DNA from: Candidatus Rokubacteria bacterium RIFCSPLOWO2_02_FULL_72_37
GTDB lineage: Bacteria; Methylomirabilota; Methylomirabilia; Rokubacteriales; CSP1-6
Direction of reading: 5' to 3'
DNA length: 12,255 bases
NCBI GenBank assembly: GCA_001790315.1
Contig: MGCE01000079.1
Span: 1,094 to 13,348, forward strand
Positions 6,009 to 12,255 of the stretch are shown in pieces. Numbering within the stretch: the stretch's first letter is position 1; every line of letters starts with the position of its first letter. Made by a program: the position numbers and the translations under genes. The notes under the pieces were generated by a model, which did not search any database, was not told the DNA's origin, and saw nothing but the letters and a program-made list of their open reading frames with translations.

Positions 6009-8552
6009 TCAGTCGCGCCGCAGGACCGCCAGGGGCTTCTGCCCGAGCAGCCGGAACGTCGCGAGGGAGCCGACGGCCAGCGAGAGGCCAGCCGTCGCGC
6101 CGACGCCGAGGACGAGCGGCGCGGGTGCCAGCGTCCACGGCACGTCGAGCACGAAGCGCACGACGATCCAGGCGAGCACCACGGCGAGCAGCGTCCCGCC
6201 CAGGCCCGCGGCGGCACCGAGACACGCGTACTCGACGGCGAAGGCGCGGGCCACGGCGCCGCGCGTCGCGCCGAGCGTCCGGAGGATGACGGACTCGTAG
6301 AGCCGCTCCCACCGCGTCGCAGCGAGCGTGCCCGCCACCACGACGAGCCCGGTCGCCACGCTGAAAGCCGCCATCCACCGCACCGCCCAGGCGAGCTGCC
6401 CCAGCAGGGCCGTGGCGCGCTCGAGGACCTCCCGCACCGGGATCGCGGTGACGTTGGGGAAGCTCGCGACGACACGATCTTGCAGGCCCGCCTCGGCGAC
6501 CGCGGACACGCGCGCCGTGGCGATCCACGTCGCGGGCGCCCCGTCGAGCGCGCCGGGCGAGAGGATCGCGAAGAAGTTGACCGAGAGGCTCTGCCAGTCC
6601 ACGCGGCGCAGGTTCGTCACCTCCGCCGTCACCGCGATGCCCTGCACGTCGAAGGTGAGGGTGCCGCCGACGCCCACCCCGAGCCGGCGGGCGGCCTCCT
6701 CCTCGAGCGAGACCCGCGGCCGCGCCGCCGCCTCGGCCTCGGTCCACCATCGTCCCTCCGTGAGCGCGTCGGCCGGCGGCGCCTCGCCCGCCCAGGTGAG
6801 CACGTACTCGCGCGTCAGGTACCGCGCAGCGTCGGGCGCCGCGGCGCGGCGGCGCGCGATCAGCTCGTGCGTCAGCGGGACGCCGTCGAGCGCCGCGAGC
6901 CGTGCGCGCACGACGGGCGTGGGCGCCGGCGCCGTGCCGCCGCTGGCGGCGGCGAGGAGCCGGCGCAGCGCATCGACCTGGTCCGGCTGCACGTCCACGA
7001 AGAAGAAGGAGGGCGCGGTGTCCCTTCGTTCGAGCGCGATCTGCCGGGCGAGCGCGGACTCCAGGAGGGCGACGGCCACGAGCAGCGTCACCGCGAGCCC
7101 GAGGGCCGTGACGACGCGCGCCGCGTGGCCGCCCGGCCGCGCGAGGCCCGCGAGCCCCTGCCGCAGCGCGAAGCCCCGGGCGCCGAGGCCCCGGCGCCCG
7201 AGCACGACGAGCCCGCGCGCCACGAGCGCGAGCAGGCAGAGGGCGGCCAGCGCGGCGCCGACGAAGATCGCGCCGAGGCCGAGCGACCCCGCCTGCCACA
7301 CCGCGAGCGCCGCCAGCCCCGCGCCGACGGGGAGCGCGGCCAGCCAGGGCCGGCGCGCCCGCCAGGCGCCCGCCTCCACGTCCCGGCGCAGCACGAGCGA
7401 CGGCGGCACCGCGCGCACCTCGAGCAGCGGCCAGAGCGCGCAGAGCAGCGCGGTGAGGCCCCCCAGCGCCACGCCACGGACGAGTGTCCACGGGTCGAGC
7501 CGCGCCTCGAGGGCCACCGGCGCGAGCGGCGCGAGCGCCCGCACGAGCAGCGGCTGGGCCGCGGCGCCGAGCGCGGCGCCCACGAGGCTCGCCAGGACGC
7601 CGAGCGCCTGCGTCTGCAGCAGGTAGGTGGCAAGGAGCGTCCGCCCGTCGGCACCGAGGACCTTCAGCACCGCGATCGTCGCGCGCTGGCGCCGGACGAA
7701 CGTCGTCACCGCCGCCGCGATCCCGATCCCGCCGATCAGCAGGCTCGCGAGCCCGACGAGGCCGAGGTAGGTCGCGAGGCGGCGGAAGAAGCGCCGGAGA
7801 CCGGGCTGCGCCTCGTCGAAGGACGTGACGCGCACGCCGGGGTCGGCGACGGCGCGCGCGAGGTCTGCGCTCGCCGCGCCCGCGGCAACCGTCCCGGGCA
7901 GCCGCACCAGGGCGCGATACCGCACCCGGCTCCCGGGCCGCACGAGCCCCGTCCGCGCGAGCGTCTCCGCCGAGACCAGGACGCGCGGGCCGAGGCCCAC
8001 CAGGCTCGCGAGCCGGTCCGGCTCGCGCACGAGGACGCCGGTGATCGTGAGCGTCGTCTCGCCGAGCGCGAGCCGATCGCCCGGCCCGAGGCCCAGGCGC
8101 TCGAGGAGCGCGGCGTCGACGACGGCGCCGGCGCCGCCCTCGCGCGGGGTCAGGAGGCGGGCGAGCGGCGCGGCCGGGCGCGTCACGACCACGCCGTACA
8201 GCGGGTACGCCGGCTCGACCGCCTTCACCTCGACGGGCAGCGTGCGACCCGACGCGCTCCGCGCCATGCCGATCAGCTCCTGGAGCGCCGTCGTCCGCGC
8301 GCCCGCGAGGCGCAGCCGCTCGAGCGCGGCGACGGCCTCGTCGCCGAGCGGCCGGGCCGCCCGGAGCTCGACGTCGCCGCCGAGCAGCGTCTTCGCCTCA
8401 CGCGTCAGCGCGCCGTCGAGGTTCACCGCGAGCGTGCCGACGGCGACGAGCGCGGCGACGCCGAGCGCCACGCAGGCGCCGAAGCCGAGGAAGTGGCGCC
8501 ACGCGCCGCGCGTCTGACGCCACGCCATGCGCAGCGGGAAGGCGACGCTCAC
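6009..8552 (-). CDS. ybbP: ABC transporter permease, FtsX/YbbP family
   Basis: This 847-residue inner-membrane protein has two FtsX-type permease domains, close to E. coli YbbP (about 800 residues, ten membrane segments). Hydrophobic segments are seen near 22-44, 262-284, 310-338, 358-376, 403-422, 426-450, 478-500, 724-746, 772-800 and 812-834. Two large periplasmic regions lie between them, about 45-260 and 501-720. Repeated cytoplasmic coupling segments follow TM2 and TM8 (ATIAVLKVLGAD at 291-302, SVILRTLGAT at 754-763), as in MacB/LolC proteins. The start is GTG at 8552, overlapping the ATPase stop as GTGA; the ATG eight codons further in is a less likely alternative. With the ATPase it should form a type VII (mechanotransmission) ABC complex acting on the periplasmic side or on lipids. 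The true substrate of this family is unsettled. Confidence 0.93.
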   Translation of the reverse strand: MSVAFPLRMAWRQTRGAWRHFLGFGACVALGVAALVAVGTLAVNLDGALTREAKTLLGGDVELRAARPLGDEAVAALERLRLAGARTTALQELIGMARSASGRTLPVEVKAVEPAYPLYGVVVTRPAAPLARLLTPREGGAGAVVDAALLERLGLGPGDRLALGETTLTITGVLVREPDRLASLVGLGPRVLVSAETLARTGLVRPGSRVRYRALVRLPGTVAAGAASADLARAVADPGVRVTSFDEAQPGLRRFFRRLATYLGLVGLASLLIGGIGIAAAVTTFVRRQRATIAVLKVLGADGRTLLATYLLQTQALGVLASLVGAALGAAAQPLLVRALAPLAPVALEARLDPWTLVRGVALGGLTALLCALWPLLEVRAVPPSLVLRRDVEAGAWRARRPWLAALPVGAGLAALAVWQAGSLGLGAIFVGAALAALCLLALVARGLVVLGRRGLGARGFALRQGLAGLARPGGHAARVVTALGLAVTLLVAVALLESALARQIALERRDTAPSFFFVDVQPDQVDALRRLLAAASGGTAPAPTPVVRARLAALDGVPLTHELIARRRAAAPDAARYLTREYVLTWAGEAPPADALTEGRWWTEAEAAARPRVSLEEEAARRLGVGVGGTLTFDVQGIAVTAEVTNLRRVDWQSLSVNFFAILSPGALDGAPATWIATARVSAVAEAGLQDRVVASFPNVTAIPVREVLERATALLGQLAWAVRWMAAFSVATGLVVVAGTLAATRWERLYESVILRTLGATRGAVARAFAVEYACLGAAAGLGGTLLAVVLAWIVVRFVLDVPWTLAPAPLVLGVGATAGLSLAVGSLATFRLLGQKPLAVLRRD

Positions 8553-9229
8553 CGCTCGGGGTCGAGCAGGCGCCCGTCGCGCAACCGCAGGACGCGATCG
8601 GCCTTGCCCGCGAGCGCCTCGTCGTGCGTGACCAGCAGGAGCGTGGAGCCGCGCTCACGGTTGAGCCCGAGCAGCAGCTCGATGATCCCGCCGCCGGTCG
8701 CGGAGTCGAGGTTGCCCGTCGGCTCGTCGGCGAGCAGGATCCGCGGCCGGAGCGCGAGCGCCCGGGCGATCGCGACGCGCTGCTGCTCGCCGCCGGAGAG
8801 CTGCGCCGGATAGTGGTGGCCGCGGGCGGCGAGCCCGACCTCGTCGAGCAGCGTCGCGGCGCGCGCCGGGGCATCGGGCACCGTCGCCAGCTCGAGCGGT
8901 ACCGCCACGTTCTCCGCCGCGGTCAGCGTCGGGATCAGGTGAAAGGCCTGGAACACGAAGCCGAGCGTGTCGCGGCGGAACCGCGCGAGCGCATCCTCGC
9001 CGAGCCGCGTCACCTCCGCGCCCGCGACCTCGATGGTCCCCGCGGTCGGCCGGTCGAGTCCCGCGACGAGGCCGAGCAGCGTGGATTTGCCACTGCCCGA
9101 GGGCCCCGTGACCGCGCAGACCTCCGCGTCCTCGACGTCGAACGAGACACCGTCGAGGACCGTGAGCGTCCGGCCGCCACTCGGCAGCCGCAGCGTGAGG
9201 TCGCGCACGCGGATCATCACGACGCCCAT
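8549..9229 (-). CDS. ybbA: ABC transporter ATP-binding protein, YbbA/LolD family
   Basis: This 226-residue nucleotide-binding subunit is the usual length for LolD/MacB-type ATPases. Walker A is GPSGSGKST (42-50), the Q-loop Gln is Q94 (FVFQAFHLIP), the ABC signature is LSGGEQQR (144-151), Walker B is ILLADEP (164-170) followed by TGNLD, and the switch His is H202 (LLVTHD). Everything needed for ATP hydrolysis is present. It pairs with the permease gene, which it overlaps by four bases. The ATG at 9229 is taken as the start, but a second ATG at 9217 (fifth codon) is equally near the domain start, and neither has a Shine-Dalgarno. It is divergent from the esterase gene, the arrangement seen for tesA and ybbA in E. 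coli. Confidence 0.94.
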   Translation of the reverse strand: MGVVMIRVRDLTLRLPSGGRTLTVLDGVSFDVEDAEVCAVTGPSGSGKSTLLGLVAGLDRPTAGTIEVAGAEVTRLGEDALARFRRDTLGFVFQAFHLIPTLTAAENVAVPLELATVPDAPARAATLLDEVGLAARGHHYPAQLSGGEQQRVAIARALALRPRILLADEPTGNLDSATGGGIIELLLGLNRERGSTLLLVTHDEALAGKADRVLRLRDGRLLDPER

Positions 9230-9243
9230 ACTACACTGGCGTC
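9230..9243. promoter_or_regulatory. 14-base divergent gap between ybbA-like and tesA-like start codons
   Basis: Only 14 bases separate the two outward-facing ATG codons. There is no room for two ordinary leaders with ribosome sites, and neither start has a Shine-Dalgarno. The gap is an AT-richer patch: TACACT (9232-9237, plus strand) and TAGTAT (minus strand, running into the ybbA ATG) each match 4 of 6 bases of a -10 box. No convincing -35 is seen. Promoters must overlap the opposite gene, and leaderless transcripts are possible. The motif matches are weak. Confidence 0.3.
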
Positions 9244-10341
9244 ATGAGCCGCCTGGCCGTGCGCGCGCTCCTCTGCGCCGTCCTCGCCATGCTCGTGTCG
9301 CCGGCGCCTGCGCGCGCCGCGCGCGCGATCGTGGCGCTCGGCGACAGCCTCACCGCCGGGCTCGGCGTCGGCGCGCAGGAGGCGTATCCCGCGCGCCTCG
9401 AGGTGCGCCTCCGCCGCGAGGGTTTCGACTACCGCGTCGTCAACGCGGGGGTCAGCGGGGACACGTCGGCCGGGGGACTGCGCCGGCTGGACTGGGTGCT
9501 CCGTGCCGCGCCCGAGGTCGTCATCGTCGCGCTCGGCGCGAACGACGGGCTGCGCGGCCAGGACCCGGGAGCGACGCGCGACAACCTCGAGCGCATCGTC
9601 CTGCGCCTGCGCCGGGCGGGCGCCCGCGTGTTGCTGGCCGGCATGCGCGTGCCGCCGAACTACGGCCTCGAGTTCGCCCGGGCGTTCGCCCGCGTGTTCC
9701 CGGAGGTCGCGCGCCGCGAGTCGGTCGCCCTCATGCCCTTCCTGCTCGAGGGGGTGGCCGCCGATCCCCGGCTCAACCAGGCCGACGGCATCCACCCGAA
9801 CGCCGCGGGCCACCAGGCGATCGCCGACCGGCTCTGGCCCTACCTCCGCCCCCTCCTGCGTCGGCCCGCCCGCCGACTAAATATCCGGACCCCCAGGCGC
9901 GTCTCATGGGGCAAAAGGAGGGTTGCCCATGCGTCGCGTGATCGCCTCGATCGCCCTGGTGGCGCTCCTGCTCGGGGTCTCGGCCCCCGCCGCCCAGGCC
10001 GGCAGTTCCACGGATATCGCGCTCGGGCTCGCCTCGTTCGCCGTGTTCAACCAGGTGGTTGGGCCGCTGCTCAGGCCGCACCGCGCCGAAGCCGCGTATC
10101 ACAGGCGGGAAGTCGTCTACGTGCGCGAGCCGCGTGTCGTCTACGCGCCGCCGCCCGAGGTGTACGTCGCGCCGGCGCCGGCGCCGCCGCCCGTGTATCC
10201 CAACGTCGTGCAGTACCCGCACGGGCGCTACGAGCTCCGCTGGCAGTACCAACAGTACGTCTGGGTCTGGATCCCCGCGGTGCCGCCGCCACCGCCTCCG
10301 CCGCCCGCGCCGGCGCCCTAGAGAGCGGGCGGATCGCATAG
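9244..10341 (+). CDS. tesA: TesA-like SGNH arylesterase/lysophospholipase with anomalous read-through C-terminus
   Basis: This is a secreted lipolytic enzyme of the GDSL/SGNH family (thioesterase I / lysophospholipase L1). Residues 1-26 form a signal peptide ending in ARA. The catalytic blocks are GDS (S35), GVSGDT (G72, oxyanion), GAND (N100) and DGIHP (D181, H184), so the triad and oxyanion residues are complete. The esterase domain ends near residue 206 (LWPYLRPLLRR), as in TesA. The open frame, however, continues to a TAG at 10339-10341, adding about 155 Arg/Ala-rich residues that are the out-of-frame shadow of the small gene at 9929. A shift of one base just before 9877 would end the protein at TAA 9878-9880, at about 211 residues. 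The extension is probably not a functional domain: it reflects an indel in this genome or assembly, or a tolerated lost stop. The divergent partner is ybbA-ybbP. Confidence 0.85.
   Translation: MSRLAVRALLCAVLAMLVSPAPARAARAIVALGDSLTAGLGVGAQEAYPARLEVRLRREGFDYRVVNAGVSGDTSAGGLRRLDWVLRAAPEVVIVALGANDGLRGQDPGATRDNLERIVLRLRRAGARVLLAGMRVPPNYGLEFARAFARVFPEVARRESVALMPFLLEGVAADPRLNQADGIHPNAAGHQAIADRLWPYLRPLLRRPARRLNIRTPRRVSWGKRRVAHASRDRLDRPGGAPARGLGPRRPGRQFHGYRARARLVRRVQPGGWAAAQAAPRRSRVSQAGSRLRARAACRLRAAARGVRRAGAGAAARVSQRRAVPARALRAPLAVPTVRLGLDPRGAAATASAARAGALESGRIA
9915..9921 (+). promoter_or_regulatory. Strong Shine-Dalgarno for the small secreted protein
   Basis: AAGGAGG lies seven bases before the ATG at 9929, within an AAAAGGAGGG run. 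It is the best ribosome site in the window and decides that the ATG at 9929, not the in-frame TTG at 9923, is the start. It shows that the small frame, and not the esterase read-through frame, is meant to be translated here. Confidence 0.8.
9929..10321 (+). CDS. Small secreted proline-rich protein of unknown function
   Basis: This is a 130-residue exported protein. Residues 1-24 form a clear signal peptide (MRR, then a hydrophobic ALVALLLGVSAP core and AQAG cleavage site). A short segment, SSTDIALGLASFAVFNQVVGPLL, may be amphipathic or membrane-associated. Then come Tyr/Val/Pro-rich repeats (VVYVREPRVVYAPPPEVYVAPAPAPPP), an aromatic block with RYELRWQYQQYVWVWIP, and an all-Pro/Ala tail. The composition suggests an extended, envelope-associated protein, but no family function is recognised. 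The start is fixed by an excellent Shine-Dalgarno. An AT-rich patch (CTAAATAT, 9877-9884) lies about 45 bases upstream and could belong to its promoter. The gene lies wholly inside the read-through end of the esterase frame, in another frame. Confidence 0.78.
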   Translation: MRRVIASIALVALLLGVSAPAAQAGSSTDIALGLASFAVFNQVVGPLLRPHRAEAAYHRREVVYVREPRVVYAPPPEVYVAPAPAPPPVYPNVVQYPHGRYELRWQYQQYVWVWIPAVPPPPPPPPAPAP

Positions 10342-10381
10342 GGGCGCGCCCGGTGTCGCGGCCGGGCGCAGGGCGCGCCCC
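10341..10381. terminator. Perfect 11-bp inverted repeat between convergent genes (possible bidirectional terminator)
   Basis: GGGGCGCGCCC (10341-10351) and GGGCGCGCCCC (10371-10381) are exact reverse complements around a 19-base loop. The loop region allows a competing 7-bp hairpin, CGCCCGG (10347-10353) with CCGGGCG (10362-10368). The element sits in the 77-base gap where the plus-strand secreted-protein gene and the minus-strand C-S lyase gene converge. No T-tract follows on either strand, so a classic intrinsic terminator is not shown. It could work by stem strength alone, as in other high-GC bacteria, or serve as a 3'-end stability element. Confidence 0.5.
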
Positions 10382-10398
10382 CCTTGGCGACGCATCGC

Positions 10399-11565
10399 TC
10401 AGGCCGCGGCCAGAGCCCGTCGCATCCGCCCGAGCGCCTCGGCGAGTGTCGCGCGCGGGCAGGCGAAGTTGAGCCGCACGAACCCCTGGCCACCCCGCCC
10501 GAACGTCCTGCCGTCGTTGAGCGCCACCCGCGCCTTCCCGAGAAAGAACGTGTACGGATCGGCCGCTGCAGGCCCCGCGTCACGGCAGTCGAGCCACGCG
10601 AGATAGGTCGCGTCGGGCGCGGCGACCCTCACGCCGGGCAGCGAGCGCGCGACGAAGTCCACCACGAAGTCCCGGTTGGCCTCCAGGTACCCCAGCAGCT
10701 CCGCGAGCCACGCCTCGCCGTGGCGGTAGGCCGCCACCGCCGCCGTGTGGCCGAGGATGTTGACCGTCTGCACCAGGTCGGCGCGGGCGGCGTGGAAGCG
10801 CGCGCGGAGCGCGGCGTCGGGGATCACCGCGAGCCCGCATTTCAGGCCCGCGAGGTTCCACGTCTTGCTCGGCGCGAGCAGCGTGATCGTCCGCTCCGCG
10901 ACCTCGGGGGCGAGCGACGCGATGGGCGTGTGCCGGTGGCCCGAGAAGACCAGGTCGCCGTGGATCTCGTCGGCGACGATCGCGAGGCCGCGCCCGAGGC
11001 AGATGGCCGCCATGCGCTCGAGCTCCTCGCGGCGGAACGCGCGGCCCACCGGATTGTGCGGGTTGCAGAGGAGGAACACGCGCGTGCGCGGGCCGACGGC
11101 CGCCTCGAACGCCTCCCAGTCCGGCACGTAGCGGCCGTCGGGTCCGCGCGCGAGGTCGGCCGTGTCGGCCGCGAGGCCGCAGTTGCCGGGCACGCGGAGG
11201 ATGGGCGGATAGAGCGGGACTTGCAGCAGCACGCCGTCGCCCGGCGCGGCGAGCATCCGGCACGCGACGTTGAAGCCCGGAATGACGCCGGGCAGGAGCA
11301 CCACGGCCTCCGGCGCCACGCGCCAGCGGTACAGGCGCTCGAGCCGCGCCGCGACCAGCTCGTGCAGCTCGGTCACCTGCTCGAGCGGCGGGCCGTAGCC
11401 GAAGACACCGTGCTCCACGCGCTCGCGGAGTGCCCGGACCACGGGCGGCGGCGAAGCGAAGTCCATGTCGGCGACCCAGAGCGGCAGGACGTCCGGGTCG
11501 TACTTCCGCCACTTGTTGCTCTCGGTGCCTCGGCGCTCGGTGATCCGGTCGAAGTCGTGGGCCAT
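10399..11565 (-). CDS. MalY/PatB family PLP-dependent C-S beta-lyase
   Basis: This 388-residue fold-type I aminotransferase-like enzyme matches MalY/PatB in length. These enzymes cleave cystathionine or other cysteine S-conjugates to a thiol, pyruvate and ammonia. The N-terminus carries the subgroup markers NKWRKYDPDVLPLWVADMDF (17-36) and FGYGPP (Y57). The PLP site comprises NPHNP (168-172), D199 in ADEIHGDL (198-205), and K234 in the SKTWNLAGLK segment (233-242), the Schiff-base lysine. R364 in VRLNFACPR should hold the substrate carboxylate. All expected catalytic residues are present. The ATG at 11565 has only a weak GTAGGG upstream. It stands alone on its strand, divergent from the ketopantoate-reductase-like gene. 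A biosynthetic (methionine) or detoxifying (S-conjugate) role is equally possible. Confidence 0.92.
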   Translation of the reverse strand: MAHDFDRITERRGTESNKWRKYDPDVLPLWVADMDFASPPPVVRALRERVEHGVFGYGPPLEQVTELHELVAARLERLYRWRVAPEAVVLLPGVIPGFNVACRMLAAPGDGVLLQVPLYPPILRVPGNCGLAADTADLARGPDGRYVPDWEAFEAAVGPRTRVFLLCNPHNPVGRAFRREELERMAAICLGRGLAIVADEIHGDLVFSGHRHTPIASLAPEVAERTITLLAPSKTWNLAGLKCGLAVIPDAALRARFHAARADLVQTVNILGHTAAVAAYRHGEAWLAELLGYLEANRDFVVDFVARSLPGVRVAAPDATYLAWLDCRDAGPAAADPYTFFLGKARVALNDGRTFGRGGQGFVRLNFACPRATLAEALGRMRRALAAA

Positions 11566-11646
11566 GGCCCTACGCTAACGCGAAACCGGCCCGCGCCATA
11601 GGCCCGGCGCCGGGGTGATATGCTCAGCCGCCGGGAGGGACACGGG
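11566..11646. promoter_or_regulatory. Divergent promoter region between C-S lyase and reductase genes
   Basis: This 81-base gap must hold both promoters. On the plus strand an extended -10, TG-A-TATGCT (11616-11624), is followed by the ribosome site GGGAGGG (11633-11639), seven bases before the ATG at 11647. That would give a leader of roughly 16 bases. No clear -35 accompanies it, which fits an extended -10 promoter. On the minus strand only TAGCGT close to the C-S lyase ATG resembles a -10, and it is weak. No convincing operator dyad is seen. Confidence 0.4.
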
Positions 11647-12255
11647 ATGCGCATCGGGATCGTCGGCGCGGGCGCGATCGGCTGCATCGTCGGGGGGCTC
11701 CTCACCAGGGCGGGGCGCGACGTGACGCTCCTCGACCAGTGGCCGGAGCACATCGAAGCGATGAAGCGCGACGGGCTCCGGCTCAGCGGCACGTGCGGCG
11801 AGCACCGGATCCCCGTCCGCGCCCTGCATCTCCACGAGGCGCAGACGATCGAGGAGCCGTTCGACGCGGCCTTCGTCGCGGTGAAGAGCTACGACACCGA
11901 GTGGGCGACCGCGCTCGCCTGCGCCTACCTCCGGCCCGAGGGCGTCGCCGTGGACTTCCAGAACGGGATCAACGACGAGCGCGTGGCGGCCGTGGCCGGC
12001 CGCGCGCGGACACTCGGCTGCGTGATCACGATCGGCGCCGGCATGTACGAGCCCGGGCACGCGATGCGCACCGACTCCGGCACGCTCGGCTTCAAGATCG
12101 GCGAGCTCGACGGCCGGGACACCGAGCGCGCGCGCGCGCTGGCGGCGGTCATGAACGACGTCGCGCTCGCCCGGGTGACGACGAATCTCTGGGGCGAGCG
12201 CTGGTCCAAGCTCGCGCTCAACTGCATGCTGAACCCCGTCGCGGGCCTATCGGGT
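11647..12255 (+). CDS. Ketopantoate reductase (PanE/ApbA) family protein (3' end cut by window)
   Basis: This is an NAD(P)H-dependent 2-hydroxyacid-forming reductase family member; PanE reduces 2-dehydropantoate in pantothenate synthesis. The 203 visible codons run in frame to the last base with no stop. The Rossmann loop is GAGAIG (7-12). The family lysine is K80 (VAVKSYDT), the nucleotide/substrate Asn is N106 (FQNG), and the start of the C-terminal domain carries K188 and N192 (ERWSKLALNC), matching the E. coli catalytic Lys and Asn. The usual length is about 300 residues, so about 100 are missing, including the conserved Glu and Ser of the active site. A Shine-Dalgarno (GGGAGGG) fixes the ATG. 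Many catabolic homologues share this family, so PanE itself is not proven. Confidence 0.9.
   Translation, partial: MRIGIVGAGAIGCIVGGLLTRAGRDVTLLDQWPEHIEAMKRDGLRLSGTCGEHRIPVRALHLHEAQTIEEPFDAAFVAVKSYDTEWATALACAYLRPEGVAVDFQNGINDERVAAVAGRARTLGCVITIGAGMYEPGHAMRTDSGTLGFKIGELDGRDTERARALAAVMNDVALARVTTNLWGERWSKLALNCMLNPVAGLSG

Noticed and set aside
5596..7491. A long minus-strand frame ending as the VOC protein
   Set aside because: Only the last 124 codons form a domain. A ribosome site precedes the ATG at 5970, and the upstream part is an out-of-frame reading of the permease gene, so no fusion is claimed.
6480..8813. A 777-codon plus-strand frame opposite the ybbP-like gene
   Set aside because: The translation is Arg/Glu/Ala-rich low complexity, and the opposite strand encodes a well-supported permease and ATPase.
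10268..10320. GCC/CCG triplet-rich tract as a microsatellite
   Set aside because: It encodes the Pro/Ala tail of the secreted protein with mixed codons and is better explained by composition than by repeat expansion.
1..12255. Mobile element, phage, CRISPR or RNA gene
   Set aside because: No transposase, integrase, spaced direct repeats or tRNA-like cloverleaf was found, and base composition looks even across the window.

Overview
This is a very GC-rich window (visibly above 70 %) that is almost entirely coding: no gap between genes exceeds about 81 bases, and no tRNA, rRNA, CRISPR array, transposase or phage gene is visible. The gene style suggests a soil or groundwater bacterium of the Candidatus Rokubacteria / Methylomirabilota type, or a high-GC proteobacterium: two LLM-class flavin oxidoreductases, a uroporphyrinogen-decarboxylase-family protein, a VOC protein and an M24 hydrolase side by side, with long Ala/Arg-rich antisense reading frames. 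This placement is inference from gene content, not a phylogenetic result.

Left and centre (1-9229, all minus strand). Reading in the direction of transcription, ten genes follow one another: ABC ATPase (ybbA-like), FtsX-type permease (ybbP-like), VOC/glyoxalase-fold protein, UroD-family protein, shikimate-kinase-like P-loop protein, a 60-residue zinc ribbon, two different LLM-class oxidoreductases, an M24 (Xaa-Pro aminopeptidase-like) hydrolase, and a C-terminally cut IclR-family regulator. From the VOC gene to the second LLM gene, nearly every junction overlaps (4, 17, 23 and 10 bases; one 4-base gap), so these are probably one translationally coupled unit. The iclR gene has its own consensus-like promoter (perfect TTGACA, 17-base spacer) and a near-perfect dyad over the predicted start of transcription, which suggests autoregulation.

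Centre-right (9230-10381). A tesA-like SGNH esterase is divergent from ybbA with only 14 bases between the two start codons. It reproduces the tesA / ybbA-ybbP arrangement known from E. coli. The esterase frame does not stop at its expected C-terminus: it runs about 155 codons onward, out of frame, through a small gene for a secreted proline-rich protein. A one-base shift would end it at TAA 9878-9880. A perfect 11-bp inverted repeat follows.

Right (10399-12255). A MalY/PatB-type PLP C-S lyase (minus) and a ketopantoate-reductase-family NAD(P) enzyme (plus, cut by the window end) are divergent around an 81-base promoter region.

The overlapping 777-5970 block plus its IclR regulator is the best candidate for an undescribed catabolic system. 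Its component families are those used on small organic molecules (flavin or F420 redox, corrinoid or C1 chemistry, ring-cleavage-type VOC, amide or peptide hydrolysis). No substrate can be read from the sequence.
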